Source of the DNA: Symbiodinium natans
Taxonomy: Eukaryota > Sar > Dinophyceae > Suessiales > Symbiodiniaceae
Direction: 5' to 3'
DNA: 64,000 nucleotides
Assembly: GCA_905221605.1 (NCBI GenBank)
Contig: CAJNDS010002113.1
Span: 1,182,524-1,246,523, forward strand
This document shows positions 31,641 through 43,189 of the stretch, piece after piece. How positions within the stretch are numbered: the stretch's first letter is position 1; every line of letters starts with the position of its first letter. Made by a program: the position numbers and the translations under genes. A model generated the notes under the pieces. The model had not been told where the DNA came from. It ran no database searches and saw only the letters and a program-made list of their open reading frames with translations.

Positions 31641-32460
31641 CAAAAGCAGAAGCATTTAAACCTTTGGAAGCCATTATAACTATTTCTTATCTAAAACTTC
31701 AACAGGTTAACCCTTGTTTTTTTGAGGGAAAGGGAGTAACCACAGAATTGACGAGATTTCGGGCGTAGAGTAATGGACGGAAGGTTTCTACAAAGAAAGG
31801 GTCTAACCGAGTCTAACCACAGAATTTGACGAATTTGGTGTGCAGGGTTTAGCCGAAAGTTTTTGAAGAGAAAGGGTCTAACCGACGCGCTTTTCTATAC
31901 CGTATTGTTTTTACAAAACCCACAGAAGCTACCTGAAACTAAATTGCACAACATTCGTTTCGGTTGTTTTTTTATGTTTGCTGTCTTTGTTGAATAAGTT
32001 GTTCTTTCCGTAGACCTTGCGCTATTTCTCTTTTCTGAAAAAAATCAAATGCGTTTTGTTTTATTATTGTAGTATGAGCCACAGAATTCAATCGAAAAAG
32101 TCATGTGTCTAGGTCATCTGAAGCTCTTTTATCTCTGTGTAGGTAATGAATGCCCTTGCCTCTTCTGAAAAGGGGTCCTCCAAGGGCTCCCCTCTCTCCT
32201 TCTCTTTTAGGAATGACAGAGCTCCTTTTTTACAACTTATGAAAAAGCCTTTCTCCTACTTGAAGAAGTGTTTACTAGAAAGAGATAGAGTAGATCTTCC
32301 ATTTCCTCGAGAGACAGATCTTTCAATGAAAACGAATACAGGAGGACTTTCATGTCCCATTAGGAGAGAGAGGACCTCTCCTGCTGCATTAAAAGATAGA
32401 GGACATCGTTCGTGTCCAGTTTTCGTTTCCTATAAAGGAGAGGGGGGAGAACGGGGGAGG
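31641..32460. repeat. dispersed duplication, copy 2 (split)
   Basis: Partner of 27,253-27,665, with about 404 bp (31,717-32,120) between the two matching parts. Confidence 0.85.
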
Positions 32461-32537
32461 GGGGGTGGGTGGCTCAAATAGGGTGTATTTGGAAGCTAGG
32501 GCTCGGGTTTTGCCCATGGCAAAGAGAAGATGGTATT

Positions 32538-33612
32538 CGTCTTCATCTTTCCTATCCTTCTTGTCTTTCTTCGCTCTTGTTCGTTTCCCTTTGAAACAAA
32601 AAAACCAAAGGAATAACAATGAACATGAAAGGAACTCGCTTTCTTTTCCGTTTGGGCACAAGAGGAGGGAGCATGGAGAGGGGCCACGGGCAAGCAGCCA
32701 ACCCCGTTCATGTCCCCAACCATTGAAAAAGGATAAGAAAGGACAAGGGCCTCCATTCCCCTCTTATGTTTTCCTTGTGTTTTTTGTCGTTGAAGAGGAC
32801 GGAGAGAGAAGGAGGAGGAGAAATAGACAGGATTGCATTTTTAATGGGAAGAGCAAAGACAACAATGGAAGAGAGATGAATAAAGGATAAGGAAAGACAA
32901 AACAAGGCATCTTCTTTATCGATCCTCTCTCCCTTATCTCTCCCTTCCCTTTTTCTTCTCGAAATAAGGAAAACAAAAAGGAAGAATTATGAAAACAGGA
33001 GGAGGGTAAGGAAAGGAACCCGAGAAAAGAGATATGATGAAGTACGGCAAGGTCCACGCGCAAGGAGTCACCCTCTGCTTGCCTTTCCTCTGCTTTATCA
33101 TACAAGTTCCTTTCTTGTTTTTTAATCAGTTGAAAGGTAATAGGTGGAGAGAAGGGAAAGGGAAATGAGAGAGGAGAGATCACAAGGATGCCTTTTTTCT
33201 GGATGCGTACTGCAAGGAATAGAAGAGACAGGAAGCAATGAGAGGGACGGACAAAACAAGGCTCAAAGAAGATGACTTTCCTCTACATCTATCTTCTCTC
33301 CTTTGTCCCTTTTGAATGAGAGAACAACCCTTCTTGCTCTTCACAGATAGGTGTCCTCCCTCCTCTCCAGGAAAGCTCCTTTCCCTTATTTTGCTTTTTG
33401 AAGCGAATAAGAACAAGAACAGGTAGGAAGAGAGGAAAGGGAAAGAATAAGTAAAGAGAGGAGCCCTTCAATCCCCCTCCCTGTCTCTTATGTTCTTTTC
33501 CTTCTTAGGGGGTGTGAAGATGCAGAAGACGATTGAAAAGGAAAAGGACACCCGTTCCATCGCCCCTGTATATAGAGAGATATCATGAGCATCAGCTGGG
33601 TTTGCTGCCCAT
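32538..33612. repeat. 1.1-kb tandem duplication, left copy
   Basis: Matches 33,957-35,110 with indels (for example GTACGGCAAGGTCCACGCGC occurs in both). Offsets between corresponding points run from about 1,419 to 1,483 bp. Confidence 0.8.
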
Positions 33613-33956
33613 CCAAACGCTGTCCCTTTAATCGCTTTCTGTGTGTCAAACGAGCAAAAGGGACACCCCTAAATGTTTTCTTTTTGGATGTCTTTCTTTT
33701 GCCTTGAAGACACAGCAAACGCAAAAAAGGATGCCTGCTTCCATCGCGCATAGAGAGAGAGAGAGAGAGAGACTGAGAATGAATGAGTGAGAGATAGATA
33801 TTGGGACAGGGAAAGAGAGCAAGCTAAAGAAAGAACGAAAGAAAAAATAGCGACAGGGATAGAGAGAGAGAGAGAGAGCTTTTGTTCGGGGGCATCCTTT
33901 TTTCTCGCTTGAAGATGCAGAAAACGATCCAAAGGGACACCCGTTCGATAGAACCC

Positions 33957-35110
33957 GTCTTCATCTTTCCTATCCTTCTTGTCTTTCTTCTCTCTTGTTC
34001 GTTTCCCTTTGAAACAAAAACCCAAAGGAAGAACAATGAAAATGAAGGAACTCGCTTTCTTTTTCCGTTTGGGAGCAATGAAAAGAACCGATGAGATGAG
34101 GCGAGAGGAGGCATATGCTGAAGCATGGAGAGGGGCCACGGGCAAGCAGCCAACCCCGCTCACATTCCCCAACCATTGAAGAAAGATAACAAAGGCCAGG
34201 GGCCTCCATTCCCCTGATATTTTTATTTTCTTGTGTTTTTTGTCCTTGAAGAGGAGGGAGAGAGAAGGAGGAGGAGACATAGACAGGGTTGCATTTTTAA
34301 CAGGAAGAGCAAAGACAAGAATAGAATAGAGAGATGAATAAAGGAGCAGGAAAGACAAAACAAGGCACAGATAAGATGGGACTCTTCTTTATCGATCCTC
34401 TCTCCCTTATCTATCCCTTCCCTCTTTCTTTTCGAAATAAGAACAACTAAACAGGAAGAATTATGAAAAGGAGAACAGTAAGAAAAAAGCAGAAGAGATA
34501 GGCCGAGAAGAGGGATATGATGAAGTACGGCAAGGTCCACGCGCAAGGAGTCACCCTCTGCTTACCCTTCCCCTGCTTTATCATACAAGTTCCTTTCTTG
34601 TTTTTAATCAGTTCAAAGGTAATAGATGGAGAGAAGGGAAAGGGAAGTAAGAGAGGCGAGATCACAAGGATGCCTTTTTTCTGGATGCGTACTGCAAGGA
34701 ATAGAAGAGACAGGAAGCAAGGAGAGGGACGGACAAAACAAGGCTCAAAGAAGATGACTTTCCTCTACATCTATCTTCTCTCCCCTGTCCCTTTGAATGA
34801 GAAAACAACCCTTCTTGCTCTTCACAGATAGGTGTCGCCCCTGCTCTTCAGGAAATCTCCTTTCCCTTATTTTGCTTTTTGAAGCGAATAAGAACAAGAA
34901 CAGGTAGGAAGAGAGGAAAGGGAAAGAATGAGTAAAGAGAGGAGCTCTTCAATTCCCCTCCCTGTCTCTTGTGTTCTTTTCCCTCTTGCGGGGGGGTCGT
35001 TCTTTCTCCTTTGAAGATGCAGAAGACGATTGAAAAGGAAAAGGACACCCGTTCCATCGCCCCTATATATAGAGAGAGATATCATGAGCATCAGCTGGGT
35101 TTGCTGCCAA
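33957..35110. repeat. 1.1-kb tandem duplication, right copy
   Basis: Partner of 32,538-33,612. Shorter related pieces also occur at about 28,070-28,200 and 29,790-29,960. Confidence 0.8.
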
Positions 35111-35129
35111 TCCAAGAAGGTGTCCCTTT

Positions 35130-36055
35130 GAGCCGCGAATTTCTCATCGCACACGAAGAGCAGCCCGATTTGGCCAAATTTTGCCCGGAGGCTGCCCGGC
35201 AAAATTTGGCCAAACCGAGCCGTGCATTTTTCATCGCACACGAAGAGCAGCCCGATTTGGCCAAATTTTGCCCGGAGGCTGCCCGGCAAAATTTGGCCAA
35301 ATCGAGCCGCGCATTTCTCATCGCACACGAGAAGAGCAGCCCGATTTGGCCAAATTTTGCCCGGAGGCTGCCCGGCAAAATTTGGCCAAATCGAGCCGCG
35401 CATTTCTCATCGCTCACGAAGAGCAGCCCGATTTGGCCAAATTTTGCCCGGAGGCTGCCCGGCAAAATTTGGCCAAATCGAGCCGCGCATTTCTCATCGC
35501 ATACGAAGAGCAGCCCGATTTGGCCAAATTTTGCCCGGAGGCTGCCCGGCAAAATTTGGCCAAATCGAGCCGTGCATTTCTCATCGCATACGAAGAGCAG
35601 CCCGATTTGGCCAAATTTTGCCCGGAGGCTGCCCGGCAAAATTTGGCCAAATCGAGCCGCGCATTTCTCATCGCATACGAAGAGCAGCCCGATTTGGCCA
35701 AATTTTGCCAGGGGACTGCCCGGCAAAATTTGGCCAAATCGAGCCGTGCATTTCTCATCGCACGCGAAGAGCAGCCCGATTTGGCCAAATTTTGCCCGGA
35801 GGCTGCCCGGCAAAATTTGGCCAAATCGAGCCGCGCATTTCTCATCGCACACGAAGAGCAGCCCGATTTGGCCAAATTTTGCCCGGAGGCTGCCCGGCAA
35901 AATTTGGCCAAATCGAGCCGCGCATTTCTCATCGCACACGAAGAGCAGCCCGATTTGGCCAAATTTTGCCCGGAGGCTGCCCGGCAAAATTTGGCCAAAT
36001 CGAGCCGCGCATTTCTCATCTCCGACGAAGAGCAGCCCGATTTGGCCAAATTTTG
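35130..36055. repeat. 87-bp tandem array of palindromic units
   Basis: Ten units start at 35,164, 35,251, 35,340, 35,427, 35,514, 35,601, 35,688, 35,775, 35,862 and 35,949, with a partial eleventh at 36,036; one unit is 89 bp. Each unit holds a 52-nt inverted repeat: 20-bp arms starting CGATTTGGCCAAATTTTGCC around a 12-nt loop. Units are 95% or more identical. Because 87 is 29 codons, several frames on both strands stay open for 200-367 codons; they are artefacts of the period unless expression is shown. Confidence 0.95.
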
Positions 36056-36083
36056 TCCTTCGTGTTTTTTGAGAAAACACCAT

Positions 36084-36210
36084 GGACAAAATCTGCCCGG
36101 ATCTACGCGGCGCTGTTTCTTACAAAAAATGTGATGCGTAGATCCAGGCAGATTTTGTCCGTTGTGTTTTTGGAGAAATCACCATGGACAAAATCTGCCT
36201 GGATCTACGC
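36084..36210. repeat. three 25-bp copies in +, -, + orientation
   Basis: GGACAAAATCTGCC...GATCTACGC at 36,084-36,108, its complement at 36,136-36,160, and a direct copy at 36,186-36,210, each with at most one mismatch. The GGACAAAATCTGCC part resembles the GGCCAAATTTTGCC arm of the 87-bp units. Confidence 0.9.
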
Positions 36211-36295
36211 GGGGCCCGGCAAAATCTGACCAAAGTGACGCGACCCTAATTTATATAATTTACATAATTCTTATAATTTACAAAAAATAAAGGAG

Positions 36296-36875
36296 GGGGG
36301 GCTCGTGATTTAGTATTGGGAGAAGGCCCGGGCTCGCGATGTAGTATTGGGGGGAGGCCCGGGCTCGTCATTTAGTATTGGGGGCAGGCCCGGGCTCGTG
36401 ATTTAGTATTGGGAGAAGGCCCGGGCTCGTGATTTAGTATTGGGAGAAGGCCCGGGCTCGTAATTTAGTATTGGGAGAAGGCCCGAGGCTTTTTTAATAG
36501 TTTTAAAAGTTTTAAAAGTTTTAATAGTTTTAATAGTTTTAATAGTTTTAAAAGTTTTAAAAGTTTTGAAAGTTCAGGAATCTCATGGCCGGTTAGTATT
36601 GGAAGGAGGCCCGGGCTTGTAGTTTAGTATTGGGGGGAGGCCTGGGCTCGTGATTTAGTATTGGGGGCAGGCCTGGGCTCGTGATTTAGTATTGGGGGGA
36701 GGCTCGGGCTCGTAATTTAATATTGGGGGGAGGCCCGGGCTCGTAATTTAGTATTGGGGGGAGGCCCGGGCTCGTTATTTTGTTTTGGGGAGAAGCCCGG
36801 GCTCGTAATTTAGTATTGGGGGGAGGCCCGGGCTCGTGGTTTTGTATTGGGGAGAGGCCCGGGGCCCTGTCCAGG
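36296..36875. repeat. 31-bp tandem repeat
   Basis: Units contain GGGCTCGTGATTTAGTATTG then GGGAGAAGGCCC, period 31 bp. About six copies at 36,296-36,490 and about nine at 36,596-36,875, with a TTTTAATAG block between. Confidence 0.9.
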
Positions 36876-39800
36876 AAATTCCTGAACTTTTAAATCTTTT
36901 TAATGTTTTAATAGTTTGAAAGGCTTTTTTAAAGTTGAAACTATTAAAACTATTAAAACTATTAAAAAGGCTTCTTTTTAATAGTTTTAATAGTTTGGGA
37001 GGCTTTTTAAAAGTTGAAACTATTAAAACTATTAAAACTTTAAAAAGGAGAAGGCCTGGCCTGGAGATTCCTGAACTTTTAAAACTTTTAAAACTATTAA
37101 AACTATTAAAACTATTAAAACTATTAAAACTATTAAAACTGCTTCTTTTCAATAGCTTTAATAGTTTCGGCGGCTTTTTAAAAGTTCAAACTATTAAAAC
37201 TATTAAAACTTTAAAAAGGAGAAGGCCTGGCCTGGAGATTCCTGAACTTTTAAAACTATTAAAACTATTAAAACTATTAAAACTATTAAAACTATTAAAA
37301 CTATTAAAAAGGCTTCTTTTTAATAGTTTTCATAGTTTGGGAGGCTTTTTAAAAGTTCAAACTATTAAAACTATTAAAACTATTAAAAGGAAGCCTTTGT
37401 AAAAGTTTTAATAGTTTTAATAGTTTTAATAGTTTTAAAAGTTTTAATAGTTTTAAAAGTTCAGGAATCTCCTGGCCAGGCCTTCTCTTTTTTAAATTTT
37501 TAATAGTTTGGGAGGCTTTTTAAAAGTTGAAACTATTAAAACTATTAAAACTATTAAAACTATTAAAACTATTAAAAAGGCTTCTTTTTAATAGTTTTAA
37601 TAGTTTGGGAGGCTTTTTTAAAGTTCAAACTATTAAAGCTATTGAAACTTTAAAAAGGCAAAGGCCTGGCCCGGAGATTCCCGAACTTACAAAACTTTTA
37701 AAACTATTAAAACTTTTAAAACTATTTAAAACTATTAAAACTATTAAAAGGCTTCTTTTTAATAGTTTTAATAGTTTGGGAGGCTTTTTAAAAGTTGAAA
37801 CTATTAAAACTATTAAAACTTTAAAAAGGAGAAGGCCTGGCCTGGAGATTCCTGAACTTTTGAAACTTTTAAAACTTTTAAAACTATTAAAACTATTAAA
37901 ACTATTAAAACTATTAAAATTGCTTCTTTTTAATAGTTTCAATAGTTTGGGAGGCTTTTTAAAAGTTCAAACTATTAAAACTATTAAAACTTTAAAAAGG
38001 AGAAGGCCTGGCCTGGAGATTCCTGAACTTTTAAAACTTTTAAAACTATTTAAACTTTTAAAACTATTAAAACTATTAAAACTATTAAAAAGGCTTCTTT
38101 TTAATAGTTTTAATAGTTTGGGAGGCGTTTTAAAAGTTTAGATTATTAAAACTATTAAAAATATTAAAAGGCAGCCTTTTTAAAAGTTTCAAAAGTTTTA
38201 ATAGTTTTAATAGTTTTAATTGTTTTAAAAGTTTTAATAGTTTTAAAAGTTCAGGAATCTCCTGGCCAGGCCTTCTCTTTTTTAAAGTTTTAATAGTTTG
38301 GGAGGCTTTTTAAAAGTTGAAACTATTAAAACTATTAAAACTATTTAAACTATTAAAACTATTAAAAAGGCTTCTTTTTAATAGTTTTAATAGTTTGGGA
38401 GGCTTTTTTAAAGTTCAAACTATTAAAACTATTGAAACTTTAAAAAGGCAAAGGCCTGGCCCGGAGATTCCCGAACTTTTAAAACTTTTAAAACTTTTAA
38501 AACTTTTAAAACTTTTAAAACTATTAAAACTATTAAAACTATTTCAAAACTATTAAAACTATTAAAAGGCTTCTTTTTAATAGTTTTAATAGTTTGGGAG
38601 GCTTTTTAAAAGTTGAAACTATTAAAACTATTAAAACTTTAAAAAGGAGAAGGCCTGGCCTGGAGATTCCTGAACTTTTGAAACTTTTAGAACTATTAAA
38701 ACCATTAAAACTATTAAAAAGGCTTCTTTTTAATAGTTTCAATAGTTTGGGAGGCTTTTTAAAAGTTCAAACTATTAAAACTATTAAAACTTTAAAAAGG
38801 AGAAGGCCTGGCCTGGAGATTCCTGAACTTTTAAAACTTTTAAAACTATTTAAACTTTTAAAACTATTAAAACTATTAAAACTATTAAAAAGGCTTCTTT
38901 TTAATAGTTTTAATAGTTTGGGAGGCGTTTTAAAAGTTTAGATTATTAAAACTATTAAAAATATTAAAAGGCAGCCTTTTTAAAAGTTTTAATAGTTTTA
39001 ATAGTTTTAATTGTTTTAAAAGTTTTAATAGTTTTAAAAGTTCAGGAATCTCCTGGCCAGGCCTTCTCTTTTTTAAAGTTTTAATAGTTTGGGAGGCTTT
39101 TTAAAAGTTGAAACTATTAAAACTATTAAAACGATTAAAAAGGCTTCTTTTTAATAGTTTTAATAGTTTGGGAGGCTTTTTAAAAGTTCAAACTATTAAA
39201 ACTATTAAAACTTTAAAAAGGAGAAGGCCTGGCCTGGAGATTCCTGAACTTTTGAAACTTTTAGAACTATTAAAACTATTAAAACTATTAAAACTATTAA
39301 AACTATTAAAACTATTAAAACTATTAAAACTATTAAAACGGCTTCTTTTTAATAGTTTTAATAGTTTGGGAGGCTTTTTAAAAGTTCAAACTATTAAAAC
39401 TATTAAAACTATTAAAAGGAAGCCTTTTTAAAAGTTTTAATAGTTTTAATAGTTTTAATAGTTTTAATAGTTTTAAAAGTTTTCATAGTTTTAAAAGTTC
39501 AGGAATCTCCTGGTCAGGCCTTCTCTTTTTAATGTTTTAATAGTTTGAAAGGCTTTTTGAAAGTTGAAACTATTAAAACTATTAAAACTATTAAAAAGGC
39601 TTCTTTTTAATAGTTTTAATAGTTTGGGAGGCTTTTTAAAAGTTGAAACTATTATAACTATTAAAACTTTAAAACGGAGAAGGCCTGGTCTGGAGATTCC
39701 TGAACTTTTAAAACTGTTAAAACTTTTAAAACTATTAAAACTATTAAAACTATTAAAACTATTAAAAATGCTTCTTTTTAATTGTTTAGAATAGTTTGGG

Positions 39801-40660
39801 CGGCTTTTTAAAAGTTCAAACTATTAAAACTATTGAAACTTTAAAAAGGAGAAGGCCTGGCCTGGAGATTCCTGAACTTTTAAAACTTTTAAAACTATTA
39901 AAACTGTTAAAAAGGCTTCTTTTTAATAGTTTTAATAGTTTGGGAGGCTTTTTAAAAGTTCAAACTATTAAAACTATTAAAACTATTAAAAGGAAGCCTT
40001 TTTAAAAGTTTTAATAGTTTTAATCGTTTTAATAGTTTTAAAAGTTTTAATAGTTCTAAAAGTTCAGGAATCTCCTGGCCAGGCCTTCTCTTTTTTAGAT
40101 TTTTAATAGTTTGGGAGGCTTTTTAAAAGTTGAAACTATTAAAACTATTAAAACTATTAAAAATGCTGCTTTTTAATAGTTTCCATAGTTCGGGAGGCTT
40201 TTTTAAAGTTCAAACTATTAAAACTATTAAAACTTTAAAAAGGAGAAGGCCTGGCCTGGAGATTCCTGAACTTTTAAAACTATTTAAACTTTTAAAACTA
40301 TTAAAACTATTAAAACTATTAAAACTATTAAAAAGGCTTCTTTTTAATAGTTTTAATAGTTTGGGAGGCTTTTTAAAAGTTCAAACTATTAAAACTATTG
40401 AAACTATTAAAAGGAAGCCTTTTTAAAAGTTTTAATAGTTTTATTATTTTTAATAGTTTTAAAAGTTTTAATAGTTTTAAAAGTTCAGGAATCTCCTGGC
40501 CAGGCCTTCTCTTTTTAAAGTTTTAATAGTTCGGAAGGCTTTTTAAAAGTTGAAACTATTAAAACTATTAAACTATTAAAAATGCTTCTTTTAATGGTTT
40601 TAATAGTTTCGGAGGCTTTTTAAAAAATTCAAACTATTAAAACTATTAAAACTTTTAATA
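36490..40660. repeat. TTTTAATAG / CTATTAAAA 9-mer arrays with higher-order structure
   Basis: Arrays of the 9-mer and its complement alternate. They are spaced by two conserved linkers: one with GGCTTCTTTTTAATAG and TTTGGGAGGC, the other AAGGAGAAGGCCTGGCC then TGGAGATTCCTGAAC (more than ten forward and about five inverted). A block near 38.03-38.17 kb repeats at 38.83-38.98 kb, a period close to 800 bp. The 9-bp unit equals three codons, giving Lys-Leu-Leu or Ser-Phe-Asn frames. Confidence 0.95.
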
Positions 40661-40701
40661 CAGAAAGCAGCCATGTCAAATAGTACATAGAGGTTCCTCT
40701 T

Positions 40702-40738
40702 ACATATATATATATATATATGTGTATATATATGGCAG
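40702..40738. repeat. (TA)n at the right edge of the island
   Basis: CATATATATATATATATATA then TGTGTATATATATGGCAGG; TTTAGGG motifs resume just after. Confidence 0.9.
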
Positions 40739-40926
40739 GTGATTGAAAGCTTAGGGTTAGACTCCAGGTTAGGGTTTAGTGTTTCGGGTTCGGCTCGAGT
40801 TTGCTCAGAGGGGGTATGGGGTTTAAAACAAGCCCCGGGGACCGGCGTGTCTTCGAATCCTGTGCCGGTGTTGCTCCGGCTTTCTTCAGCACCAACATTT
40901 TCTAGCAGAGTCTGCTTCAACATCCG

Positions 40927-41130
40927 TCCCTAAACCCTAAACCCTGAACCCTGAACCCTGAACCCTAAACCCTCAACCCTGAACCCTGAACCCTAAACCC
41001 TGAACCCTGAACCCCGAACCCTGAACCCTAAACCCTAAACCTCAAACCTAAACCCTAAACCCTGAACCCTAAACCCTAAACCCTAAACCCTAAACCCCAA
41101 ACCTAAACCCTGAACCCTAAACCCTAAACC
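40927..41130. repeat. CCCTGAA/CCCTAAA mixed array
   Basis: About 28 heptamers; the first half is rich in CCCTGAA. Confidence 0.9.
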
Positions 41131-41144
41131 CCAAAATCCCTCAG

Positions 41145-41229
41145 CCGAACAAACGAGCCTCTCGTAACCCCATGCGAGGACGTAGGGGTGCAGGCCCCGG
41201 AGCCTGCGCCGCAAGAGGCCTGGTTGCGG
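41145..41229 (+). CDS. candidate internal exon, bracketed
   Basis: CTCAG|C after CCCTAAA, right edge GCGG|GTTTAGGG. One frame reads TNEPLVTPCEDVGVQAPEPA then PQEAWL, acidic and Pro-rich; another frame is also open. No family. Confidence 0.3.
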
Positions 41230-41370
41230 GTTTAGGGTTTAGGGTTTAGGGTTTGGGGTTTGGGGTTTGGGGTTTGGGGTTTAGGGGTTATGGGGTTTGG
41301 GGTTTAGGGGTTTAGGGGTTATAGGGTTTAGGGTTTAGGGTTTAGGGTTTAGGGTTTAGGGTTTAGGAGC
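41226..41370. repeat. TTTAGGG/TTTGGGG array
   Basis: About nineteen units, variant in the middle and regular at both ends. Confidence 0.9.
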
Positions 41371-41684
41371 CGCGCTGAGCCCTGGGTTTGGCATCCACAA
41401 AAAGGGTCTGTTAGCCCGAACCCCAGACCCTAAACTCTAAGACCCTTGCTTAGCTGATTTATCTCTGAACACAATGCTGTCTTCCACCCTCAAGAGGCGC
41501 TCTAAGCCAGTAGGTCGTAAGTACCTGCGCACCCAAGTCAGCTGGTAGGCACCCAAACAGCTCTAGAAGCACGCAAATCACACGCGCATGTTGCGTACGC
41601 GAAACTCCAACGCCTCTGACGTAGCAGCTTGAGTTGGACAGAAGTGGTCAGCATCTTCACTGCCTGTGTTGTTCCAGTATGATT

Positions 41685-41797
41685 ATATGGGTAGTTCTCT
41701 AACATTAGGCCCTCTTTTGGGGGGGGCGTTCATTGTCAAGGGTGCTGCCTTATAATGGGTGCCCAACAAGGGACCTTAATTTAGGAAACTGCCCATA
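41685..41797. mobile_element. TIR family D element, diverged
   Basis: ATATGGGTAGTTCTCTAAC at the left, TTAGGAAACTGCCCATA at the right, 113 bp; interior CCCTCTTTTGGGGGG and AAGGGACC as in the 4.8-kb copy. Confidence 0.5.
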
Positions 41798-41804
41798 ACC
41801 CGAA

Positions 41805-41965
41805 GCCCTAAACCCCTCAACGCTAAACCCTCAACCCTAAACCCTAAACCCTAGAGACCCTAAACCCTAAACCCTAAAAAACCCTAAGCCCTAAACCCTA
41901 AACCCTAAGCCCTAAACCCTAAACCCTAAACCCTAAACCCTAAACCCTAAACCCTAAACCCAAAA
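41805..41965. repeat. CCCTAAA array
   Basis: About twenty heptamers with occasional CCCTAAG. Confidence 0.95.
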
Positions 41966-41986
41966 CCAGTTGGGACACAGCATCAG

Positions 41987-42056
41987 GAGTGCGAATGCTC
42001 TGGAGAGCCGGCAGCGGGCACAGAGGAGCCGGAGGCAGGGCTGCGGAGTTCACAGG
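41987..42056 (+). CDS. candidate internal exon, bracketed
   Basis: ATCAG|G acceptor, CACAGG|GTTTAGGG right edge. Reads ECECSGEPAAGTEEPEAGL in a high-GC3 frame, acidic. No family recognised. Confidence 0.35.
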
Positions 42057-42379
42057 GTTTAGGGTTTAGGGTTTCGGGTTTCGGGTTTAGGGTTTAGGGT
42101 TTCGGGTTTAGGGTTTAGGGCTTGGGGTTTAGGGCTTTCGGGTTTAAGGTTTAGGGTTTGGGGTTTGGGTTTGGGGTTTAGGGTCACCCCTTCTACGCAA
42201 CAATCACATGTGCCTACCTAAGTGCGTCGATCCTTGCATCTTCTCGTCTTGTCAAGCAGGGAGTCCATGAAAAGTCTAGCGTCTTTTTTGTGGGTCCATT
42301 CTAGAAGGGTTTAGGGTTTGGGGTTTGGGGTTTGGGGTTTAGGGTTTAGGGTTTAGGGTTAGGGTTTAGGGTTTTTAAG

Positions 42380-42474
42380 GTTCGGGCGCCCTTTTCTCCC
42401 TTTTTTCAGGGCTTAGGTTCCCTTTTAAGCCCCCTGAAACCACAACCAAGGGAAGAGGTTACTCTTGGGTCTAG
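42380..42474. mobile_element. TIR family C element, left end decayed
   Basis: CCCTTTTCTCCCTTTTTTC, GGTTCCCTTTTAAGCC and right end GGTTACTCTTGGGTCTAG. Confidence 0.45.
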
Positions 42475-43124
42475 TTCCTATAGGATGTACTAGACGAGCA
42501 GAACCTTTGAGTGGATTCTTGGCAGACTGCAAAAAAAAGCGTGGGCTTTTGGGGCTCTTAAGACAGGGCTAACTTGATGAGAACTTAGCTCAGCAACAGT
42601 GGCCTATCTGCAGTTGTACCTTGTTTGCCTATCTTCGTAAACTGCATGCGAGAATAGGTTCAGGTTTCCAAACAGGGCCCCAAAACATCAAACCCTCAGG
42701 GCCTTGAATAGGCCCCGCAACCTCCTGTCCGAGGTTCCCGATCGCTTATGTTTTTTTTTTTTTTTTTTGGGGGGGGGGGGCTATACACTTAAACCCTTTA
42801 CGAAGAAAGGAAGAGCCTTAAGTGCTAAACTCCCTTCAGCACCACTGCATATTGAAACCTCAAGCTCTAAAGATCTAATCGGATGGGGATCAGGGCTAAG
42901 GGCACCTTTTGCGGGGGTTCCTAAGACGGTGATTACTGTTTTTTGATAAAACTTATAACGCAGTCTCCTATTTGGGGAAATGCCCAGATTTGTCGTTCTC
43001 TACATTGGGGTCTCTTTTGGGGGGTCCTTTTTCTACGGCGCCGTGCTATCTCGGGGAAACCCTAAGCCCTAAACCCTAACTCCCTAAACCCGCCACAAAA
43101 CATGCAATTTGACGCCTTTGGTAG

Positions 43125-43189
43125 GTGGTGCCCCTGGGCATCAGCCGCTGGGCACAGACAGACCTCTCCATGGCCCAGGAGAGTTCCGG
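43125..43189 (+). CDS. candidate internal exon, bracketed
   Basis: GGTAG|G acceptor; reads VVPLGISRWAQTDLSMAQES with strongly G/C third positions to CGG|GTGTTGG. CCCTAAA-type sequence lies to the left and TTTAGGG to the right. No family. Confidence 0.45.

Larger units (their letters stand above)
27141..35110. other. purine/pyrimidine-skewed, internally duplicated block
   Basis: Eight kilobases dominated by A/G-rich and T/C-rich alternating tracts with several recurring modules and no TTTAGGG. Frames of up to 267 codons exist on both strands but translate as Lys/Arg/Glu-rich or Ser/Leu/Phe-rich low-complexity sequence, overlap one another, and reuse the duplicated modules in different frames, so I annotate no protein. 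Segments 30,180-31,440 and 31,720-32,100 show nothing beyond AT-rich unique sequence. Confidence 0.7.

Noticed and set aside
35130-36055. CRISPR-like appearance of the 87-bp array
   Set aside because: There are no unique spacers; the whole unit repeats and is itself palindromic. Context is eukaryotic.
34969-36229. Overlapping ORFs of 178-367 codons on both strands across the 87-bp array
   Set aside because: The period is a multiple of three, so frames without a stop in one unit stay open in all. Six mutually overlapping frames cannot all be genes and none has protein-like variation.
36775-40426. Lys-Leu-Leu and Ser-Phe-Asn repeat ORFs up to 204 codons
   Set aside because: Pure translation of the 9-bp satellite unit.
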